Numbered from the stretch's first letter, positions 1 through 6,571 are shown. The stretch: DNA of 11,101 bases from Treponema sp. UBA4232 (GCA_002396325.1 DGXM01000129.1:1-11101), one strand, 5' to 3'. The notes: generated by a model from the letters alone, not told the origin. Translations and numbers: made by a program.

Positions 1-138
1 AATGTCTTTTGAATAAGACACGGCGGTTTTAAGGCTTTCAACGGTCGGGCACACTTGAACGGCATGTCCCAAGAGAGTAAGAGAATCTGAAATCTTTGCG
101 GCATCAGCCGATTTGAGACAAATGCAGAATACGGTCAT
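1..138 (-). CDS. Partial CDS (first 46 codons), possible receiver-like protein
   Basis: On the minus strand an ATG at 138 overlaps the TGA of the upstream kinase gene as ATGA, and the frame stays open for 46 codons to the window edge. The translation begins MTVFCICLKSADAAKISDSL and continues with a hydrophobic strand and helix pattern (LLGHAVQVCPTVESLKTAV). The order strand, helix, strand, helix resembles the start of a CheY-like receiver, but the acidic pair normally following the first strand is absent (CICLKSAD), so if it is one it could be a pseudo-receiver. No Shine-Dalgarno is visible before it (the preceding bases encode the kinase's terminal Met-Arg-Lys-Lys), so it is probably translated by coupling with the kinase. 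The 4-nt overlap and open frame support a real gene; the family call is weak because most of the protein lies outside. Confidence 0.6.
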   Translation of the reverse strand, partial: MTVFCICLKSADAAKISDSLTLLGHAVQVCPTVESLKTAVSYSKDI

Positions 139-1832
139 TTTTTTCGCATTGCGGCGTTTATAAAGACTTCATCCTGATACCAGTCAATCAAAAGTCCGAA
201 GTATTCTTCTTCGTATCCGTCGCAGGTAACGTGGATTCGGCACACCTGTCCGCTTGAAAGATTTCCCTTTACTGCGCTTATGTCCTGAAGGCCTTTTGCG
301 GTTTCAATTTGGAAGCGGCAGTTTGCGGTTATGTCTTTTCCTGTCTGCACGTCAACAGCGGCGGTATTGAAAGTGATTTTTCGGCTTGTGTTCATCAGGT
401 GATTCAAGTGTGCATCGATGGCCGTTTTTCCAACCGTGAATGAACTCCACCACACGTAAGGACCTGTCGCAATCTTTACCCTGTATTCGCCGGGTTTCAG
501 ATAGACGGGTCTAATGTCGGCAGTTCTGAATTCCGCATCGTGGTCGGATGAATTTTTTATTTCAAACACACGGCGGCAGTTTTCAAGCTCGGGAATCTGG
601 TCGTTGTCGTTTTTGTAGAAGAAGGCCCTTGAGGGAAGGTCGGCGTCCTGACTCCGTGCCGTGGGCATGTCAAGATGCAGTGTTACGGGAGTGTACCATG
701 GACGAAGAATCGTACGGTGGATGTATCCTTCTTTGTATGCATAGTAGCCGAGTCCTCCCGCGATGCCGAGTGCGCAGATTATGGCAATGGCTTTGTTGCG
801 CCTGCTGTTGGGTTTCACGAGTTCCTTGTAGTTGTAGGCTCCGGATCTTGCCATTGAGTTTGCGAGCTGCTGGCGGATGTCCTTTTCGTTGTATTGCTTC
901 AGGTAGGATTCTGCGATGTTGGATATTTCTTCCACGCTTGAGAATCTCTTGTCGGGATCGAATGCAATCATCTTTTTTATGAGCCGGTTCACCACTGACG
1001 GAGTGCCCGGTGTTTCAGATGATGCCTTTTTGTATTTGCCTTTTTTTATGACGGCGTAACGTTCCTGAAGCGAGTTTCCTTCAAACGGCTTTTTTCCGGT
1101 GATCATTTCGTAAAGCATAATGCCCAGAGCGTAGATATCGGCCCTTTGATCCACGGAACTTGAGTCGTATATCTGCTCAGGTGCCATATAAGACGGCGTT
1201 CCGAGTGCAACATTTGTCTGCGTAATCTGCTGCTGGATAATCTTTGCGGAAGAGATTTTCTTTATTTTGTCATTGTCCGGCTGTGGAGCATCTGATTCAT
1301 CGGCTGCGAGACCTGAGATTCCGAAATCAGCGAGTTTGATGTTTGCCCCTTTTGCAATCAGGATGTTGCCGGGCTTGATGTCGCGGTGCACAATGTTTTT
1401 TACGTGGGCATGGTGCAGCCCAAGACAGGCTTCCTTCAAAAACCAGAGGGCAAGCGGGGCGGGGAGAGTGTGGTCTTTTTCAAGCAGTTTGTCAAGGGAC
1501 ATTCCTTCAACGTATTCAAGAACGAAATATTCGGATCCGTCTTCGGAAATCGTTTCGAAAAAACGGACAATGCGCTGGGATGTGAGCTCGCTTAAAATTG
1601 CGGCTTCCCGCGTGAATCTTGTGCGCAGATTTTTACCTGCCTTTGAGACTTTCAGTTTTTTGATGACCACCCATCTTTTGAGTTCGGGATCGTAGCCTTT
1701 GTAGACAGCACCCATTCCACCTTCTGCAAGACGGCTTATATGCGTGTATTTTCCGATCTTTTCGGGCAGAGGCTGAAGTCTTTTTAATTCAGACGGGACT
1801 TTCGTTCCTGTGCGAAGTGTGCTGTCAGGCAT
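135..1832 (-). CDS. Transmembrane eukaryotic-type serine/threonine protein kinase
   Basis: A 565-residue Hanks-type kinase, expected to phosphorylate Ser/Thr of cytoplasmic proteins. The kinase domain spans about residues 28-312: glycine loop LAEGGMGAVYKG (35-46, first Gly replaced by Ala), ATP-anchoring Lys58 (VVIKKL), helix-C Glu76, catalytic HRDIKPGN (149-156), DFG 169-171 and APE 217-219, so all catalytic residues are present. The stretch from DFG to APE is about 48 residues, longer than usual, with a charged insert near 178-195. RRNK then a membrane helix (about 347-365) indicates N-in/C-out topology. The roughly 190-residue outer part is beta-rich and includes a PEGA-like YLKPGEYRVKIA; it is a likely sensor domain. 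The start ATG has a strong AGGAG. The gene follows the PPP-like phosphatase by 17 nt and overlaps the next gene by 4 nt, so kinase and phosphatase are co-transcribed. The substrate is unknown. Confidence 0.95.
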   Translation of the reverse strand: MPDSTLRTGTKVPSELKRLQPLPEKIGKYTHISRLAEGGMGAVYKGYDPELKRWVVIKKLKVSKAGKNLRTRFTREAAILSELTSQRIVRFFETISEDGSEYFVLEYVEGMSLDKLLEKDHTLPAPLALWFLKEACLGLHHAHVKNIVHRDIKPGNILIAKGANIKLADFGISGLAADESDAPQPDNDKIKKISSAKIIQQQITQTNVALGTPSYMAPEQIYDSSSVDQRADIYALGIMLYEMITGKKPFEGNSLQERYAVIKKGKYKKASSETPGTPSVVNRLIKKMIAFDPDKRFSSVEEISNIAESYLKQYNEKDIRQQLANSMARSGAYNYKELVKPNSRRNKAIAIICALGIAGGLGYYAYKEGYIHRTILRPWYTPVTLHLDMPTARSQDADLPSRAFFYKNDNDQIPELENCRRVFEIKNSSDHDAEFRTADIRPVYLKPGEYRVKIATGPYVWWSSFTVGKTAIDAHLNHLMNTSRKITFNTAAVDVQTGKDITANCRFQIETAKGLQDISAVKGNLSSGQVCRIHVTCDGYEEEYFGLLIDWYQDEVFINAAMRKK

Positions 1833-1837
1833 ATTGT

Positions 1838-1843
1838 TCTCCT
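1838..1843 (-). promoter_or_regulatory. Ribosome binding site of the kinase gene
   Basis: Minus strand AGGAGA lies in the 17-nt gap between the phosphatase stop and the kinase ATG, with 6 nt between its last G and the start codon. It fixes the kinase start at 1832 and gives this gene its own strong ribosome site, unlike its two upstream neighbours, which rely on overlap or lack a leader. Confidence 0.8.
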
Positions 1844-1849
1844 AAAAAA

Positions 1850-2893
1850 TTAATTTTCGGTGTTTGATTTGTTCTCTTCGGGTATTACGGACTTGATGTC
1901 TTTTTCAAGGTCAAAACTTCCGTCTTCATGCACCACCGCCACATTCATGGCATAGGGATTGTGAATCTGTACATAGGTTCCGTTTTGCCTTAGAAGGTAT
2001 TTGCCGGGGACTGAACGGTGTCCGCCGAACCAAAGGCATTTTTTTTCACGACGGTTCAAAATCTTGAATGTTTCAGGCACACTGCCTTCTTTTGCTTCTC
2101 CGTTGTCTGTCCATGTGAATCCGTAGATGACTTCAGGATTGTCGTGATAGTTGATTATTTCATTTTTGCTGTATGTGATTGAAGGCTCTCCGTGGCTTAC
2201 AACGCAGTGTCTGCAGACTGCAACTATGGGAAGCGCTCTTTCAAAACACCGGATTACGTGGATTGTTGCCTCGGAATAAACCTCTTGCATAAAATCCCTG
2301 ACCATCTGGCCTTCCTGTGCAAATTTGCAGAAGGGATAATCTCCACCGCCGTATTCGTTCTGGATGTTTTCGTGGTTTCCTTTCAGGAAGTGGAAATTTT
2401 CCGGGAATGCGTTTTTCAATTCCATGACGGAAAGCATCGTGGCCATACAGTCTTTTATTTCAAAGCACATTTCGTGACTGCAGATTTCGCCGCGGTTCCA
2501 TTTTTCGTACGCAGCTATCCATCTTTCATAACAGCCGCCCCTTGTTTCCGTGTGTACTCCGTCGCCGACACAGATTACCGTGCACCGGTCTTCATTCATT
2601 GCCGAAAGGAGATCTTCCCCTGTGACATTTGAGGCTAAGAGATTCGAGATAAACGTGGGACGGGCGTGAAGATCCGGTACAATAACGATGTCATTCTTTC
2701 TTCCTGTCAAATCAAGAAGTCCGCCGGGATGAAAATTCTTTGCTTTCGGACGGTAATCCTTGGCTTCATGCTCCAACGTGTTTACAGTCCGATTCACAAT
2801 TTCAATCAGCTGATCTTCCTTGGGAAGGGACTGAAGGGAACACAGTGAGAGAATCTTTTCTCTAAGTTCAGATAATTCTTCTGAAGAATACAT
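1850..2893 (-). CDS. PPP-like metallophosphatase (calcineurin-like fold)
   Basis: A 347-residue protein with the ordered metal-binding signatures of the calcineurin-like superfamily, closest in layout to the PPP Ser/Thr phosphatases: VPDLHARP (Asp74, His76) for GDxHG, GDGVHTETRG (Asp111) for GDxVDRG, KGNHENI (Asn173, His174, Glu175) for GNHE, VSHGEP (His234) and GGHR (His292). About 65 helical residues precede the core. Its likely activity is dephosphorylation of phosphoproteins, with two metal ions, in the cytoplasm; no signal peptide is seen. It starts at an ATG sharing one base with the FHA gene stop (TAATG), has no clear Shine-Dalgarno, and is probably translated by reinitiation. Placement between an FHA reader and a kinase makes it the natural antagonist of that kinase (inference). 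A nucleotide phosphatase such as an Ap4A hydrolase-like enzyme is the main alternative. Confidence 0.85.
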   Translation of the reverse strand: MYSSEELSELREKILSLCSLQSLPKEDQLIEIVNRTVNTLEHEAKDYRPKAKNFHPGGLLDLTGRKNDIVIVPDLHARPTFISNLLASNVTGEDLLSAMNEDRCTVICVGDGVHTETRGGCYERWIAAYEKWNRGEICSHEMCFEIKDCMATMLSVMELKNAFPENFHFLKGNHENIQNEYGGGDYPFCKFAQEGQMVRDFMQEVYSEATIHVIRCFERALPIVAVCRHCVVSHGEPSITYSKNEIINYHDNPEVIYGFTWTDNGEAKEGSVPETFKILNRREKKCLWFGGHRSVPGKYLLRQNGTYVQIHNPYAMNVAVVHEDGSFDLEKDIKSVIPEENKSNTEN

Positions 2894-3237
2894 TATGACA
2901 TAACGAGTGAGGCGGTTCCCACTGTGATTTTATCACCCGGTCTCAGCTTCACGTACTTGTCGCTCGGAATGCGCTGGTCATTCAGGAACGTACCGTTAGT
3001 GCTGTTTTCATCCTTCAGAAAATACTCATCCTGAATCTTTTGTATGATGCAGTGATGACGGCTCGCCAGTTTGTTGTCAATGACGACAGTGTTTGCCGGG
3101 TCCCTGCCTATGGTGATTTTCGCCACAAGCTGGATTTTCTTTTTGTTGAATACGAGATACGAACTCTGCTTTGATTCTGAAATGCGCTCCAACTGCTGTC
3201 CAATCGGAGTTTCATTGATAATAGTCTGTTCACCCAT
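2893..3237 (-). CDS. FHA domain protein (phosphothreonine reader)
   Basis: A 114-residue protein consisting of a short N-terminal tail and a single FHA domain (about residues 26-112). Hallmarks are present in order: GR (44-45) after the first strands, SRHH (59-62) with the phosphate-contacting Ser/Arg and structural His, and STNGTFLN (79-86). FHA domains bind phosphothreonine peptides, so this should recognise products of the kinase two genes downstream. The tail holds two threonines (in QTIINETPIG), an arrangement reminiscent of GarA/OdhI, where a phosphorylated N-terminal Thr folds back on the FHA domain; that parallel is inference. I chose the ATG at 3237 over an in-frame TTG six bases upstream, since the TTG lies too close to the -10 box. 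The likely promoter ends only 8 nt before the ATG and no Shine-Dalgarno exists, so the mRNA may be leaderless. First gene of the FHA-phosphatase-kinase operon. Confidence 0.93.
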   Translation of the reverse strand: MGEQTIINETPIGQQLERISESKQSSYLVFNKKKIQLVAKITIGRDPANTVVIDNKLASRHHCIIQKIQDEYFLKDENSTNGTFLNDQRIPSDKYVKLRPGDKITVGTASLVMS

Positions 3238-3245
3238 AATCAAAT

Positions 3246-3274
3246 ATTATACACCGCATTTAAAAAAAAGCAAA
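3246..3274 (-). promoter_or_regulatory. Promoter of the FHA-phosphatase-kinase operon
   Basis: On the minus strand a TTTGCT (3274-3269) and a perfect TATAAT (3251-3246) are separated by 17 nt, fitting a housekeeping sigma-70 promoter. Transcription would begin around 3241-3237, at or within about 4 nt of the FHA start codon. The spacer is T-rich and is shared with the hairpin ending the upstream gene. Confidence 0.6.
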
Positions 3275-3287
3275 TTCTTTTTTCGCG
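3262..3287 (-). terminator. Weak AT-rich hairpin after the ParB-like gene
   Basis: On the minus strand AAAAAAG (3283-3277), a 6-nt loop and CTTTTTT (3270-3264) form a 7-bp stem, with GCGAA just before it and an 8-T run (3269-3262). It lies about 30 nt after the stop of the ParB-like gene. The stem is nearly all A-T, so termination may be partial, allowing some read-through from the upstream operon into the FHA operon. It overlaps the -35 box of that operon. Confidence 0.35.
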
Positions 3288-3315
3288 AATCCCTGAATCC
3301 CGGAACCGTCCCCTG

Positions 3316-4236
3316 CTACTCGTCTTTCTGCATTTTCTTTTTTGCAAAGAGATTCTTGAGCTTTCGCAGGAGAGACGGCTTTTTGTGAGTCGTCTTGAAA
3401 TCCTTGACGGCGGCTTCCAGAGTGAAATCGTTTCCCAGTCTCTGCTTCAGTTCGTCCCAGTATTTAATCACGTAGATGTAGAGATCGGACTTGGTTCGGT
3501 TTTTGAACAGGCGCAGTATGTGGTTGGCGTCTATCGCATTTATGACCGGCATGTAGACGTTGTCGAACCATGACTGCAGGGCTTCTTCAAACGGAATCTC
3601 CTCTTTCTGCCCCATATTGATGTAGTATCGGTGGGTGAGGATGTGGTTGTAAATCACGTCGTACTGACCCGGGGTCGTGAAATCCATGCACCAGTAGTCT
3701 GTTATGTCTCCGAAGTTGGTTTCAGAATAGAAGACTCTTTTTTCGTAGTTGAGCACCTGCTTCAGAAGATTCGCCTTTGACGAGCTGGGTTTGAGTTTTA
3801 TTTCGCTCTGAAGACTCACGACTTCTGCGTCTATGACTTCCTGTCCCTTCATTTTTGCAACGGAGACCCGGTGGTTTCCATCGCGCACGAAATAGAGGCC
3901 CCCGACTTCGTAAAGGCTGATCGGCGGAAGAGTTATGTCCTGAAGCACGGCAGAGTCGACACGCTCCCATCTCGTGGAAAGGAAAACGCTTTTCGGGAAG
4001 AAATGGTTGTCAAAATCGTTGTATCGTCCTTCGCTTCCGACTATGAGTTTTATGGGCACGATTTCCATGCCTTTGTAGACTTCGTTTTTAGGACGAATCA
4101 TTTTTTTTATGTCCGTAAAGGAAATGAGTGTGGCTTCCTCCGGATTCAGAATGTGCTGGATTTCATTGAACAGGGCCTTGTTGTGTGCCTTGTTGAAATC
4201 TTCAGCGGTCTGAGAGGATATTAATGGATGATCCAA
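3316..4236 (-). CDS. ParB-like domain protein, TTG start
   Basis: A soluble protein of about 306 residues. Its centre (about residues 60-140) matches ParB/sulfiredoxin-like N-terminal domains, with VPIKLIVG, FFPKSVFLSTRWERVDSA and the signature YFVRDGNHRVSVAKMKG (DGNHR at about 119-123), which in ParB-type proteins forms the nucleotide- or phosphate-binding turn. The remaining 165 residues are mixed helical and I do not recognise them; the end is very basic (LLRKLKNLFAKKKMQKDE). No helix-turn-helix is evident, so a classical partitioning role is unlikely; related stand-alone proteins are usually annotated only as ParB-like. The frame extends upstream to an ATG at 4296, but AAAGGAG 6 nt before a TTG at 4236 identifies the likely start, cutting the overlap with the upstream phosphoesterase gene from 95 to 35 nt. 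Last gene of the TPR-phosphoesterase-ParB operon. Confidence 0.8.
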   Translation of the reverse strand: MDHPLISSQTAEDFNKAHNKALFNEIQHILNPEEATLISFTDIKKMIRPKNEVYKGMEIVPIKLIVGSEGRYNDFDNHFFPKSVFLSTRWERVDSAVLQDITLPPISLYEVGGLYFVRDGNHRVSVAKMKGQEVIDAEVVSLQSEIKLKPSSSKANLLKQVLNYEKRVFYSETNFGDITDYWCMDFTTPGQYDVIYNHILTHRYYINMGQKEEIPFEEALQSWFDNVYMPVINAIDANHILRLFKNRTKSDLYIYVIKYWDELKQRLGNDFTLEAAVKDFKTTHKKPSLLRKLKNLFAKKKMQKDE

Positions 4237-4960
4237 TATAGTCTCCTTTGTCTGAGAATGAGGGCTCGTACTCCACCACAAGATGACTGTATGCATTTAT
4301 CACAAGCGTGTCATGGCTTTTTGTTGTGCGGATGTCGCCCAGGTCGTAAAGATGAATATGACCGTGTATGAGCATTGCGGGTTTGAATTTCTTTATGAAC
4401 CAGTTGAAACATTCAAATCCCCTGTGGCAGGCGTCTTCCCTGTCGTGTATGTGTCTTGGTGATGCATGGGTCAGAAAAATGTCGCAGTATCTTCCGTAGC
4501 GTATTTTGTTCCACAGAAGCCCCGGAATCATCTTTATGAGCTGCCATTTCATCTCCAGTTCGGTGTACTGGTCTTCGCCTTTGTTGTATCGGATAGAGCC
4601 TGAAACCCCTGCGAGAAGAAGAGGTGTCGTCTTGCCGTCCGGTGTCCTGAAGGAAAGGTTTCTGCATCTGAGCATTCTGTTGCTTATGTAGTCGCCGCCG
4701 TGTGCTTTCTCAAAAAATCTCATTTCAGAAATCTGCGAGGGGGAAGTGCGGGCTTTTTTGTTGTAGAGTCCGAAATCCTTCAAATCATGGTTTCCGAAGA
4801 TGAAAAACATCGGCTTGCAAAGGGCGCTTACAATGAAATCCTGGTATTCGAGGGAAAGATCCCCCGCGCATAAAATTGCGTCTATGTCGTCATACCGTTC
4901 TTTTACGCTTGTGGAATAGACCAGTGGATCCACAATGTCTGAGACGCAGAGAAATTTCAT
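4202..4960 (-). CDS. Calcineurin-like metallophosphoesterase
   Basis: A 252-residue cytoplasmic enzyme of the calcineurin-like phosphoesterase superfamily. Motifs in order: VSDIVDP (Asp8), AGDLS (Asp34), FGNHD (Asn57, His58), LTHASP (His165) and HGHIH (199-203). The first motif is DIV rather than the common DxH, so the first metal-ligand His is absent; nearby Asp11 might compensate. The protein lacks the GNHE and DRG features of the PPP-like enzyme further downstream, so the two phosphoesterases in the window are different subfamilies rather than duplicates. The substrate cannot be told from sequence; cyclic nucleotides, nucleotides and phosphoproteins are all possible. The ATG follows the TPR gene stop after one nucleotide, with a moderate AAGGCGGG upstream, and its 3' end overlaps the ParB-like gene, so all three are co-transcribed. 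Confidence 0.88.
   Translation of the reverse strand: MKFLCVSDIVDPLVYSTSVKERYDDIDAILCAGDLSLEYQDFIVSALCKPMFFIFGNHDLKDFGLYNKKARTSPSQISEMRFFEKAHGGDYISNRMLRCRNLSFRTPDGKTTPLLLAGVSGSIRYNKGEDQYTELEMKWQLIKMIPGLLWNKIRYGRYCDIFLTHASPRHIHDREDACHRGFECFNWFIKKFKPAMLIHGHIHLYDLGDIRTTKSHDTLVINAYSHLVVEYEPSFSDKGDYIGSSINILSDR
4243..4249 (-). promoter_or_regulatory. Ribosome binding site that selects a TTG start
   Basis: Minus strand AAAGGAG lies inside the 3' end of the phosphoesterase gene, 6 nt before TTG (4236-4234). No comparable site precedes the alternative ATG at 4296, so this site decides the start of the ParB-like gene. Confidence 0.7.
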
Positions 4961-4961
4961 A

Positions 4962-6332
4962 TTATATTCCCGCCTTTGACATAATCAATTCCAGCTGCTC
5001 TTTTCCTACCAGAACAATGGGTCTTCCTTCTGCAAAACGTTCCGCGGTCTTTGTGAATCCTGAACTTGAGAACACGATTTCCTTGTAGTAGTTTTCGGCT
5101 TTCAGCGTGTCTGCCAGTTTGTGAATCACGTGATCTTCAACGGGCTCTGCGTTGCGGTAGAAGTCAAGCCTGAATACATGGGGCCTCATCGCCATCCAGT
5201 TGTCTTTTTTGTTTTCTGAAGCGAGCATCTTGCATCCGTAGGGGGTTGCCTCGGCGCTTTTTGTTTCAAGCTCGAATGCCGCCAGCGCTGTTTTTTCGCA
5301 GAGAGTCATAAAGGGACCTGTGGGAGCGGTGAGATATTCCTTCATGTTGTCGTTGTTCTGCAGGTCTTTGTACTCGCTCAGTTTTTCCTCAACATCGCGG
5401 AAGCCGGGGGCCTGCTTGTGGATTTTCACCCACTGCTCGATTGCCTTGTCGATTTTGTGGGTCTTTTCATAGCAGGCGGCAAGGAAGTAACGTGCATAGA
5501 GGGTTTCCTGCGAGCTTTCGCTTTTTGCGTACTGGATTGCACCCTGGTAGCTCTGCATTGCGTTGTCCACCTGATCAGCCATCATATAGCAGGAGCCTTT
5601 TTCAATCAAAGCCTTCTGACGGTATTCCGTGTCTCTCTGTGATTTTTCGAAAGCCTTGAGCGCCTCCGGGAATTCGTGGAGTTCCTTGAGGAGTTTGCCC
5701 TGATAGTAGTAGTTTGACCATGTCTCCGGGCTCATGCGGATTGCAGTGTCGATTTCCTGTTTCGCTTCGGGAAAATTCTTTGCCCTGAGAAGAAGCGCTC
5801 CCAGTGCGGCATGGGCTTTTGCGTGCCTTTTGTCGATGGCGATTGTCTTTTTGTAAAATCCTATCGCCGTGTTCGCTTCCCCGTTTTCATCATAGATTTT
5901 TGCCACGTTGAAAAAATGCTCTGCGTTGCCGGGATCCCTTTTTGTGAGCAGAAGATATTCCTGAAGTGCTGATTTCACATCGTCATACTTCATGTAGAGG
6001 GCCGCCATGTTCTTTCTGAAGTCCACCTCGGGGATGGTTCCGTCGAAAACCGCATTGTCATTGACCGTCTTGAACTCAAGATAGGCCTGTTCGGTCTTTT
6101 TTTCTGCGATGTAGACTTTTCCCAGCCAGTAATGCGCTTCGTAATCCCTGGTGTTTTTTGCAAGCATTGATTTTGCGATTTTTTCGGCCTGGGGATATTT
6201 TCCGTCCTTCAGAAGTTTTTTGATGTTTCCGATTTTCTGCGGAGCCATCAGTTTTTTTATCAAAAGAGCCGCGATGAAAACAATAATTCCAATTAAGACC
6301 ATACAGATTACAAGAATTACTGGTTTGTCCAT
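4962..6332 (-). CDS. Membrane-anchored TPR protein with C-terminal Mrr-like domain
   Basis: A 456-residue protein. Residues 5-25 form a membrane helix followed by KK, so the positive-inside rule places the remainder in the cytoplasm. About seven TPR units cover residues 35-310 (for example AEHFFNVAKIYDENGEANTA at 137 and AKAHAALGALLLRAKNFPEA at 171), a scaffold for protein binding. Residues about 340-456 resemble the C-terminal half of an Mrr-type restriction endonuclease-like domain: VIHKLADTLKAENYYKEIV, then FSSSGFTKTAERFAEGRPIVLV, matching the family's helix, strand and SGFT-x-x-A pattern. The catalytic QxK position reads RLD (388-390), so nuclease activity is improbable and a binding role is more likely. 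The gene is first in an operon with the phosphoesterase and ParB-like genes and diverges from the exported TPR gene. GGCGG 9 nt upstream of the ATG may serve as ribosome site; I see no convincing promoter on this strand. Confidence 0.87.
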   Translation of the reverse strand: MDKPVILVICMVLIGIIVFIAALLIKKLMAPQKIGNIKKLLKDGKYPQAEKIAKSMLAKNTRDYEAHYWLGKVYIAEKKTEQAYLEFKTVNDNAVFDGTIPEVDFRKNMAALYMKYDDVKSALQEYLLLTKRDPGNAEHFFNVAKIYDENGEANTAIGFYKKTIAIDKRHAKAHAALGALLLRAKNFPEAKQEIDTAIRMSPETWSNYYYQGKLLKELHEFPEALKAFEKSQRDTEYRQKALIEKGSCYMMADQVDNAMQSYQGAIQYAKSESSQETLYARYFLAACYEKTHKIDKAIEQWVKIHKQAPGFRDVEEKLSEYKDLQNNDNMKEYLTAPTGPFMTLCEKTALAAFELETKSAEATPYGCKMLASENKKDNWMAMRPHVFRLDFYRNAEPVEDHVIHKLADTLKAENYYKEIVFSSSGFTKTAERFAEGRPIVLVGKEQLELIMSKAGI

Positions 6333-6405
6333 AGTGTGTTTACCGCCTTCTTCCTTTAATTCGGCCTGAAAATTTAAAAAAATTGTCTCTGGACCGGTTA
6401 CTTTG

Positions 6406-6434
6406 TTGTTTTTAATCGGTTTTACCTATATAAT
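6406..6434 (+). promoter_or_regulatory. Candidate promoter for the exported TPR gene
   Basis: TTGTTT (6406-6411) and a perfect TATAAT (6429-6434) are separated by 17 nt. Transcription would start near 6441, leaving a leader of roughly 145 nt before the ATG at 6588. The intergenic stretch 6333-6587 otherwise contains a short hairpin (GCAGG at 6460, CCTGC at 6474) and a possible small ORF; no minus-strand promoter could be identified there. Confidence 0.55.
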
Positions 6435-6457
6435 CAGTGTATGCTGAGGAACCGGAG

Positions 6458-6568
6458 ATGCAGGTATTCACTGCCTGCGTCAGAACTCCTGAATTCATAC
6501 AGCATTTTACACTTGGCAAATCGTATATTGCAAGATTAACTTTTTTATGCGAATATGTCAAAGGGTAA
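6458..6568 (+). CDS. Possible 36-residue leader ORF
   Basis: An ATG with GAGGA 7 nt upstream opens a frame of 36 codons (beginning MQVFTACVRTPEFIQHFTLG) that ends 19 nt before the start of the exported TPR gene. It lies within the predicted leader downstream of the promoter at 6406. The product has no recognisable domain, and an ORF this short can occur by chance; the ribosome site and position are the only support. It could equally be non-coding leader. Confidence 0.2.
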   Translation: MQVFTACVRTPEFIQHFTLGKSYIARLTFLCEYVKG

Positions 6569-6571
6569 TGC

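Noticed and set aside
548..982. Plus-strand Cys/Arg-rich ORF inside the kinase gene
   Set aside because: Cys/Arg-rich composition without motifs, fully antisense to the conserved kinase gene.
3241..3243. TTG as start of the FHA gene, two codons upstream of the ATG
   Set aside because: It lies 2 nt after the -10 box end and likely before or at the transcription start, so it would not be in the mRNA; ATG at 3237 is preferred.
3871..4224. Plus-strand ORF (117 codons) opposite the ParB-like gene
   Set aside because: Shadow frame: the minus-strand protein has a recognisable ParB-like motif and ribosome site, while this frame has neither.
4237..4296. Upstream ATG extension of the ParB-like gene
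   Set aside because: It would overlap the phosphoesterase gene by 95 nt and has no ribosome site, unlike the TTG at 4236; the added residues look like out-of-frame translation of the neighbour.
6441..6539. 32-codon ORF starting at the predicted transcription start
   Set aside because: It overlaps the better-supported small ORF at 6458, has no ribosome site, and would need leaderless translation.
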